DNA from: Micrococcaceae bacterium UBA4005
GTDB lineage: Bacteria > Actinomycetota > Actinomycetes > Actinomycetales > Micrococcaceae
Direction of reading: 5' to 3'
Length of the DNA stretch: 5,244 bases
Assembly: GCA_002384315.1 (NCBI GenBank)
Contig: DGBL01000162.1
Span: 1 to 5,244, forward strand
The translations under genes and the position numbers were made by a program. The number at the start of each line of letters is the position of its first letter. Positions within the stretch are counted from its first letter, which is position 1. This document shows, in pieces, positions 1-5,244 of the stretch. The notes below the pieces were generated by a model, which ran no database searches, had not been told where the DNA came from, and saw only the letters and a program-made list of their open reading frames with translations.

Positions 1-1254
1 GGCTCCACTGATGTGGCTGTCGCGGGCGAGCCGCGCTCCATCCTGGCGGGCAACCCGGAGCACCAGAACGCCTGGATGAGCCACGGGGACAGCGTCCAGG
101 CCGCGCCGGAAGGTTTCGATGTGCTTGCCAGCACAGCAGGTGCCCCCGTAGCGGCGTTCGCCCACGAAGGCAGACGCCTCTACGGGGTCCAGTGGCATCC
201 CGAAGTGAAGCACTCGGCGTACGGCCAGCAGGTCCTCGAAAACTTCCTTTTCGCTGGCGCCGGGCTCAGCCGCAGCTGGACCGCGGGGAATATCCTCGAG
301 GAACAGGTTGCGCGGATCCGCGAGCAGGTGGGGGATGCACGTGTGATCTGCGGGCTCTCCGGTGGAGTGGATTCGGCGGTAGCTGCGGCGCTGGTCCAGC
401 GGGCTGTCGGAGACCAGTTGACCTGTGTGTTCGTGGACCACGGACTTCTGCGCGAGGGAGAAGCCGTACAGGTCGAGCGCGACTTCGTGGCTGCCACCGG
501 CGTCAAGCTCTATGTGGCGAACGAACAGGAACGCTTCCTGGACGCGCTCGAGGGAGTTTCAGACCCCGAGACGAAACGTAAGATTATTGGCCGCGAGTTC
601 ATCCGGGCTTTCGAGGAAGCCGAACGTGCAATCATCGCCGAAGCCGAGGCGCACGGTGAGAAGATCCGCTTCCTGGTCCAGGGAACCCTTTATCCGGACG
701 TCGTCGAATCCGGCGGAGGTGAGGGCGCCGCGAACATCAAGAGCCACCACAACGTCGGAGGACTTCCGGAAGACCTGAAGTTCGAACTGGTTGAGCCCCT
801 GCGGGCGCTCTTCAAGGACGAGGTGCGGGCCGTGGGCGCCCAATTGGGCTTGCCGGCGGAGATCGTGGGCCGCCAGCCGTTCCCCGGCCCGGGCCTGGGA
901 ATCCGGATTGTGGGCGAGGTGACCCAGGAGCGGCTGGAGCTGCTGCGCCGGGCCGACGCGATTGCCCGCGCGGAGCTCACGGCGGCGGGGCTGGACAACG
1001 ATGTATGGCAGATGCCGGTCGTCCTACTGGCCGATGTGCGCAGCGTAGGCGTCCAGGGCGACGGGCGGACTTACGGGCACCCAATCGTGTTGCGTCCGGT
1101 CTCCAGCGAGGACGCGATGACTGCAGACTGGTCGCGGCTTCCCTATGACCTGCTTGCCCGCATTTCCAACCGGATTACCAACGAGGTTGAGGGAGTGAAC
1201 CGCGTGGTCCTTGACGTGACGAGCAAGCCGCCCGGCACCATCGAGTGGGAGTAG
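1..1254 (+). CDS. guaA: GMP synthase (glutamine-hydrolysing), 5'-truncated by the window edge
   Basis: GuaA converts XMP to GMP using ATP and ammonia released from glutamine, the last step of de novo guanine nucleotide synthesis in the cytoplasm. The frame is open from base 1 and gives 417 residues before the TAG at 1252-1254. Family members are about 525 residues, so roughly the first 110, including the nucleophilic cysteine of the amidotransferase domain, lie upstream. The end of the class I amidotransferase domain is visible as GVQWHPEV, with the catalytic His at 196-198 and Glu at 202-204. The ATP-pyrophosphatase domain follows with its P-loop SGGVDS (358-375), then the TLYPDVVES and [10 protein letters not shown] segments. 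The C-terminal dimerisation/XMP-binding domain has [15 protein letters not shown] and ends in the family signature [12 protein letters not shown]. No frameshift or missing key residue is seen. GTG 13 is an internal codon, not the start. The identification is secure. Confidence 0.98.
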   Translation, partial: GSTDVAVAGEPRSILAGNPEHQNAWMSHGDSVQAAPEGFDVLASTAGAPVAAFAHEGRRLYGVQWHPEVKHSAYGQQVLENFLFAGAGLSRSWTAGNILEEQVARIREQVGDARVICGLSGGVDSAVAAALVQRAVGDQLTCVFVDHGLLREGEAVQVERDFVAATGVKLYVANEQERFLDALEGVSDPETKRKIIGREFIRAFEEAERAIIAEAEAHGEKIRFLVQGTLYPDVVESGGGEGAANIKSHHNVGGLPEDLKFELVEPLRALFKDEVRAVGAQLGLPAEIVGRQPFPGPGLGIRIVGEVTQERLELLRRADAIARAELTAAGLDNDVWQMPVVLLADVRSVGVQGDGRTYGHPIVLRPVSSEDAMTADWSRLPYDLLARISNRITNEVEGVNRVVLDVTSKPPGTIEWE

Positions 1255-1309
1255 GCTGCGGGAACCGGGTGCGGACGCGGCGGCAGGCAGTTTGGCACGC
1301 CACCGCGTT

Positions 1310-1342
1310 GCTATCCGCCCTGAGCGCATCATGTCGGATAGC
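1310..1342. repeat. perfect 8-base-arm inverted repeat in the leader
   Basis: GCTATCCG at 1310-1317 is the exact reverse complement of CGGATAGC at 1335-1342, separated by 17 bases (1318-1334). The arms are about 25 bases apart centre to centre, roughly two and a half helical turns, which would suit a dimeric DNA-binding protein. It could also form a modest stem-loop in RNA. There is no T-tract after it, so it is not an intrinsic terminator. The right arm overlaps the alternative ATG start region at 1331. A chance repeat cannot be excluded in a single sequence. Confidence 0.4.
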
Positions 1343-1390
1343 TTGGAAGGCATGCCAGTCGGGTCACGACCAGCGCGTGAGGATTCAGGG

Positions 1391-1396
1391 AAGAGG
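1391..1396 (+). promoter_or_regulatory. ribosome binding site deciding the GTG 1403 start
   Basis: AAGAGG, within the purine-rich run GGGAAGAGG (1388-1396), lies six bases before GTG 1403, which is ideal spacing for a Shine-Dalgarno sequence. The in-frame alternatives are weaker. ATG 1331 has only a weak GAG upstream, and ATG 1352 has GGAAGG (1345-1350) placed one base away, too close to work normally. This site is the main reason for choosing the GTG start. Confidence 0.7.
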
Positions 1397-1402
1397 ATAG
1401 TT

Positions 1403-4400
1403 GTGCCAGAGCAGCACCCCAGCGACTCGCCGGAAGACTTCCTCCTTCCGTGGCTGAGACAGTTGGGCCCCCAGTCCGTGGGGGATACCCTGCTCCATTT
1501 TCGCCCGTCCGCGGCGACGAGCATCGACCTGACTCATGCCCACCCCTCCGGTATGGCCCAGATGCTGGCAGGACGGCGGACCAGGCTCTCGACTCTGCTG
1601 CGGGATCCGCTTCAGTACAATGCCGCGAAATCGGCAGCCCGCGCGCTCCGGGCGAAAATTTTCGAACTTGGCACCGAACATGGGCTGGACATCGGGTACC
1701 TGGCCGCCGGGACGGCGTCCTGGCGGCACGCGGACGACGCCGGGACCACCGAGACGCTCACTGCACCAGTACTGCTCACTCCGGTTTCGCTGACTGTTCA
1801 CTCCTCGCAGGATGATTACGAACTGCAGCTGACCGACCAGGCGAGGGTGAATCCGGCACTCGTGCGGCACCTCACTTTCGAACAGGATGTGGTCTTTGAC
1901 GCGGACGCGCTGGCGCGGCTGGCCTACGGTACGGCGCGCTTTGACCCGCACCCGGTGTTGGAGCGACTGCGCCAGCTGACCGAGGGAGTGCGCGGAATTT
2001 CGGTGGAGCACCGGATCCTGCTGGCTACTTTCGCCGATCTGGCCGACATTTCCAATGACCCGGCGGTGCGGGCCGATCACCCCGTTCTCTCGGCGTTGAT
2101 TGAATCCGCCCAGCGGAGCGAACCGCTAGAGGTTGCTGAACCTGAGGCGGGTTTTCCTTCGCTGGACGAACGCCATCCAGCCGACGAACAGTTGATCCTG
2201 GATGCCGATGCCGCTCAACAGGATGTGCTGGATCTCATCGGCGCAGGCCATTCACTAGCAGTTTCCGCGCCTCCCGGCACGGGCCAGACGCAGACGGCGC
2301 TTAACGCCGCGGCAGTGCTGGCTTCCCAGGGCAAGAGCGTTCTGGTGATTGCCGAGCGCAGGGACACGCTCCGCGAATTCTCGCAACAGCTCGAGTCCCT
2401 CAACCTTGGATCGGTGCTGCTGCCCGTGAGCCCAGGTGTTGGGGGCAGGCTGCTCAAGGACAGCCTGGTGCGAGCCATAATCCGCCAGGAAAAGGCAAGC
2501 GAACCGGCTCTGGCGAACCTGCACCGGACGCTCATTGACCATCGGCACCAGCTCCTGGATCACGTTCATTCCCTCCATAACGTGCGCAGCCGGTGGGGGT
2601 GTTCGCCCTACCAGGCGATGCAGGCCCTGGCCGAACTGACCTCGCTCGATCCTGCGCCCGCAACGACCGTGCGGCTCAAACGCAGTGTGCTGGACAGCAT
2701 CAGTGACCGGGTCGAGCTCACGGCGCGTCTCCGGCGGGCCGCTGACCTTGGCAGCTTCAGCAAAGCCGCTACCAACAGTCCCTGGTATGGCGCCCAGCTC
2801 CTCAACCGGCAGGACACCGAACGCGCCCATGCCGCAGCCGTGGAACTGGCACGGGATATCCCGCTGATCCGAGCCAAGGTGCTCGACGTCGCGCAGCACT
2901 CCCACATCACGCTCGGAGACAGCTTCAAGGAGTGGGGCGAACAGCTTGATCTGCTCGTGGCGGTGCGTTCCAGTTTGGATAAGTTCACGCCGGATATTTT
3001 CGACCGGCCAGTGACCGACCTGATTTCGGCTACAGCTCCGGCTTCGTGGCGCCGCGAGCGTTCCATCGAGATGAGTTCGATGACCCGCTCCAGGCTGCGC
3101 CGCGTGGCGAAGGAATATATCCGCCCCGGGGTGCACATTTCCGATCTCCATGCTTCGCTGGTGGATGTTCAGGAACAACGGACCTTATGGACTCGGTACG
3201 CCACCACTGAGCGCCATCCCTCGGTGCCGACCGGTTTGGCGGAGATCAACGGATTCTACCGGGGTGTGCGGATCCGGCTCGAGGAGCTGACCCGGACTCT
3301 GCGTGGAACTCCGGGTAGGCCCGAGCTGTCTGCTTTCGGGCTCGACGAGCTCGAAAAGCGGCTCGCCGCGCTGGCCCACGACCGGCAGACCCTCGCGACG
3401 CTCCCCGAGCGCACGCTCCTGCTGGAGGAAATGCGAGAGCAGGGTCTCGGCGAACTGTTGGACGATCTGGCTGCCCGTGAGGTGCCAGCAGGCCGGGTGG
3501 GGTCGGAACTCGAGCTCGCCTGGTGGCAGTCCGCGCTTGAGGCCATGATCAGCGGCGACGACTATCTGGCGATGTCCGACGGCGAGAATCTGCGTCGGCT
3601 CGAAGCAGAGTACCGATTGGCTGACAGTGCGCATATAGCCTCCGGCGCAGCACGGCTGCGGTGGACTCTCGCCGAACGCTGGCGCGCGGCGATTGCCTCC
3701 CATCCCGAGGGCGCCCAGCAGTTACGCACCGCCTTGCGTGAGGACTCAGTTACCTTGGAGGGTCTGGCCGCGCTGCACCCGGACCTCGTCAAGGCGCTCG
3801 TGCCGGTGTGGTCGGTGTGCCCGTTGAAGGTATCCTCTGCGCTGCCGTCGCGTACCCGATTCGATACCGTGATTATTCTCGATGCCGAATCGCTTGCGCT
3901 GGAGGCGGCGGTTCCAGCAATTGCCCGGGCACGGCAGGTCGTGGCCTTTGGGGATACGCGGCTCGGAGCGCCGAGCAGATTCAGTATTGAGGTGGACCAG
4001 CCTTCCGGCCGGCGACCGATACCCGACACCGCGCTGCCGGGCACCTACGATGCGCTGCGGAAAACGTTTCCCGAACGGTCCCTCCGGCGCGTATATCGAG
4101 GGATTGACCACCGCCTGGAAGAGTATCTCAGCGCCGGGTTCTATGGGGGACAGCTTGGTCGCCTGGCTAGGGCTGCCGACGTCTCCGGCGGCGCCGCCGG
4201 ACTGGTCGTTGAGTACCTCCCGGATGGCACGGGCATGCCAAGTTCCGACATGGACACGGTGGAGAGCGTCGCGGTAGAGGTCAACCGGGTAGTCGATCTC
4301 GTGTTCGAGCACATCCGGCACCGTCCGAGTTATTCGCTGGCCGTGGTCACCGCGAGCGCCCGTCACGCAGCGCGCGTGGGCGAAGCCATCCGGCTTCAGC

Positions 4401-5244
4401 TCGCCAATGCCCCTTGGGCGGCCGACTACTTCTCCACGGGAAGTGAGCCGTTCCGTGTAGTTCCGGTTGAACGGGCAGCAGGGCTTGTTCGGGACGACAT
4501 CATTTTCTCACTTGGTTTCGGGCGGACGCCGCACGGTCGCGCATTGCACTCCTTCGGACCGCTGTCTGCCCCTGACGGCAGAAAGAAGTTTATCCTCGCC
4601 ATGACGCGGGCCCGACGCCGGTTGCATGTGCTTAGCTGTTTCCAACCCGCTGACCTAGATGTCTCACGCCTCACGTCCGGGGCCGTGGACTTCTTCAACC
4701 TCCTGCACCGGGAACTGGGCGGCGAGGCCCGGCCCGCGACCGGATTGGCGAATGTCCCGAACCCCGCATCACCGAACCCGGACCCACTGGTGCTGGACCT
4801 GGTGCAGCGGCTAAGGAGCGCTGGTGCGCAGGTGTGGGAGAGCTTCGGTGGGATGCATGATGTGATCGCAGCTCATCCGGATGCCGGCGATCCGGCGGCT
4901 GTCGACAAGTTCGGGCCGCCCCTGGTCCTGGAATCGGACGGGACGGATCGCTACCGCAGCATGCCAGTGCGGGAGCGGAGCAGACTGGTGCCGCAGTTAT
5001 TGGAGCGTGCCGGTTGGCGCTATGAAACGCTCTGGACCATCGAAGTGTTCTCCGACCCGGCAGGGTGCGCCGCACGAGTGGCGCGTCACCTTGGCCTGGA
5101 AGCGGTATCGTCACCGGATCAACCACAGTCGCGCAGAGAGGCATCATCGATGCGAAATGCAGAGTCCGGGAAGGGCTCCCCGGAGGGGTTCCTGCCCACG
5201 CGTGCTGCGGAGGACGAGGCGCATTCCTGGGGTGAAATGGACGG
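1403..5244 (+). CDS. DUF4011/SF1 helicase-like protein with degenerate ATPase motifs and a Vsr-like C-terminal domain, 3'-truncated by the window edge
   Basis: The frame is open from GTG 1403 to the window edge (1280 codons, no stop); codon-by-codon reading found no frameshift. Residues about 12-230 resemble DUF4011, including IGYLAAGTASW (97-107) and APVLLTPVSL (121-130). The SF1 core follows: Q motif LDADAAQQ (266-273), Walker A position APPGTGQT (289-296), motif Ia VLVIAERRDTL (313-323), a helical insert of about 480 residues with a Trp pair at 707-708, motif II position FDTVIILDAES (820-830), motif III position GDTRLGAPSRF (850-860), motif IV VYRGIDHRLEEY (897-908), motif V position ERAAGLVRDDIIFS (1023-1036) and motif VI MTRARRRL (1067-1074). 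Residues about 1127-1232 resemble the Vsr/DUF559 nuclease fold, with Asp1153 and Glu1177-x-Asp1179. A polar, probably disordered tail follows. The Walker lysine and the second Walker B acid are missing, so ATP hydrolysis is doubtful. No signal peptide or membrane segment is seen, so it is probably cytoplasmic. The family assignment is by remembered motif order; the cellular role is unknown. Confidence 0.88.
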   Translation, partial: MPEQHPSDSPEDFLLPWLRQLGPQSVGDTLLHFRPSAATSIDLTHAHPSGMAQMLAGRRTRLSTLLRDPLQYNAAKSAARALRAKIFELGTEHGLDIGYLAAGTASWRHADDAGTTETLTAPVLLTPVSLTVHSSQDDYELQLTDQARVNPALVRHLTFEQDVVFDADALARLAYGTARFDPHPVLERLRQLTEGVRGISVEHRILLATFADLADISNDPAVRADHPVLSALIESAQRSEPLEVAEPEAGFPSLDERHPADEQLILDADAAQQDVLDLIGAGHSLAVSAPPGTGQTQTALNAAAVLASQGKSVLVIAERRDTLREFSQQLESLNLGSVLLPVSPGVGGRLLKDSLVRAIIRQEKASEPALANLHRTLIDHRHQLLDHVHSLHNVRSRWGCSPYQAMQALAELTSLDPAPATTVRLKRSVLDSISDRVELTARLRRAADLGSFSKAATNSPWYGAQLLNRQDTERAHAAAVELARDIPLIRAKVLDVAQHSHITLGDSFKEWGEQLDLLVAVRSSLDKFTPDIFDRPVTDLISATAPASWRRERSIEMSSMTRSRLRRVAKEYIRPGVHISDLHASLVDVQEQRTLWTRYATTERHPSVPTGLAEINGFYRGVRIRLEELTRTLRGTPGRPELSAFGLDELEKRLAALAHDRQTLATLPERTLLLEEMREQGLGELLDDLAAREVPAGRVGSELELAWWQSALEAMISGDDYLAMSDGENLRRLEAEYRLADSAHIASGAARLRWTLAERWRAAIASHPEGAQQLRTALREDSVTLEGLAALHPDLVKALVPVWSVCPLKVSSALPSRTRFDTVIILDAESLALEAAVPAIARARQVVAFGDTRLGAPSRFSIEVDQPSGRRPIPDTALPGTYDALRKTFPERSLRRVYRGIDHRLEEYLSAGFYGGQLGRLARAADVSGGAAGLVVEYLPDGTGMPSSDMDTVESVAVEVNRVVDLVFEHIRHRPSYSLAVVTASARHAARVGEAIRLQLANAPWAADYFSTGSEPFRVVPVERAAGLVRDDIIFSLGFGRTPHGRALHSFGPLSAPDGRKKFILAMTRARRRLHVLSCFQPADLDVSRLTSGAVDFFNLLHRELGGEARPATGLANVPNPASPNPDPLVLDLVQRLRSAGAQVWESFGGMHDVIAAHPDAGDPAAVDKFGPPLVLESDGTDRYRSMPVRERSRLVPQLLERAGWRYETLWTIEVFSDPAGCAARVARHLGLEAVSSPDQPQSRREASSMRNAESGKGSPEGFLPTRAAEDEAHSWGEMD

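Larger units (their letters stand above)
1255..1402. other. intergenic gap between guaA and the helicase-like gene
   Basis: These 148 bases have no recognisable RNA gene. There is no hairpin followed by a T-run, so I see no intrinsic terminator for guaA. TTGGCA at 1292-1297 resembles a -35 box, but no matching -10 box stands 16-18 bases downstream. The gap holds an inverted repeat (1310-1342) and a ribosome binding site (1391-1396). The frame of the downstream gene is open through the whole gap, back to an in-frame TGA at 1217-1219 inside guaA, so a longer N-terminus is formally possible. Read-through transcription from guaA is plausible but not shown. Confidence 0.7.

Noticed and set aside
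192..843. Several 90-130 codon open frames on both strands inside guaA
   Set aside because: They overlap the unmistakable GuaA amidotransferase and P-loop coding sequence and have low-complexity translations.
1292..1341. Possible promoter using TTGGCA (1292-1297) or TTGCTA (1308-1313) with GGATAG (1336-1341)
   Set aside because: Neither -35-like box has a -10-like partner at 16-18 bases; TTGCTA to GGATAG is 22 bases apart.
1358..1371. Short hairpin around GTCGGGTCACGAC as a terminator for guaA
   Set aside because: The stem has only four base pairs and no T-run follows, so it is too weak to call.
2255..3178. 307-codon open frame on the minus strand, and others like it at 1385-2080, 3185-3703 and 3746-4366
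   Set aside because: All lie exactly codon-on-codon opposite the large + strand gene. In that register antisense stops need sense codons CTA, TTA or TCA, which are rare in a GC-rich genome. Their translations are Arg/Gly/Pro/His-rich and show no recognisable motif.
4695..5147. 150-codon minus-strand open frame
   Set aside because: Its translation is rich in Pro, Arg, Ala and Ser with no domain-like pattern, and it lies opposite the well-supported Vsr-like region.
1403..5244. Calling the helicase-like gene a pseudogene because its ATPase motifs are degenerate
   Set aside because: The frame is intact for 1280 codons with gene-like codon use, and structural motifs persist in the right order. 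Loss of catalytic residues alone does not show that the gene is dead.
1403..5244. Calling the helicase-like gene a proven phage-defence system
   Set aside because: Only family resemblance suggests it. No partner defence genes or mobile elements are visible, and the neighbour is a housekeeping gene.

Overview
The window is GC-rich and coding throughout, with strong G/C preference at third codon positions. The GuaA sequence and the companion protein point to a high-GC Gram-positive bacterium (Actinobacteria). An Arthrobacter-like member of the Micrococcaceae is my best guess, made from memory of similar protein sequences and not from a search.

Layout, all on the + strand: (1) positions 1-1254 hold the 3' four-fifths of guaA, glutamine-hydrolysing GMP synthase, whose start lies upstream of the window. 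(2) Positions 1255-1402 form a 148-base gap with no convincing terminator or promoter. It contains an 8-base-arm inverted repeat at 1310-1342 and a good ribosome binding site just before a GTG start. (3) From GTG 1403 to the right edge one reading frame stays open for 1280 codons. It encodes a very large protein with a DUF4011-like N-terminus, a superfamily 1 (SF1) helicase core split by a long helical insert, and a Vsr-like/DUF559-like nuclease-fold domain near the C-terminus. Its stop lies beyond the window, probably close by.

The main point of interest is this large protein. It can be followed motif by motif along the DUF4011/SF1 helicase/Vsr-like family, but most residues expected to bind or hydrolyse ATP are replaced: Walker A lysine by Gln295, Walker B Asp-Glu by Asp827-Ala828, motif III Gln by Leu854, and motif V Gln and Glu by Ala1026 and Val1029. 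The Q motif, motif Ia, motif IV and the motif VI arginine remain. The long intact frame argues against simple gene decay. It looks like a pseudo-helicase kept as a scaffold, a nucleic-acid-binding protein or a nuclease carrier. Relatives with intact motifs are known or suspected in nucleic-acid metabolism and phage defence, but nothing here proves a defence role.

The two genes share a strand and may be co-transcribed, but no direct functional link between GMP synthesis and the helicase-like protein can be seen. No tRNA, rRNA, CRISPR array, insertion sequence or attachment site was found.
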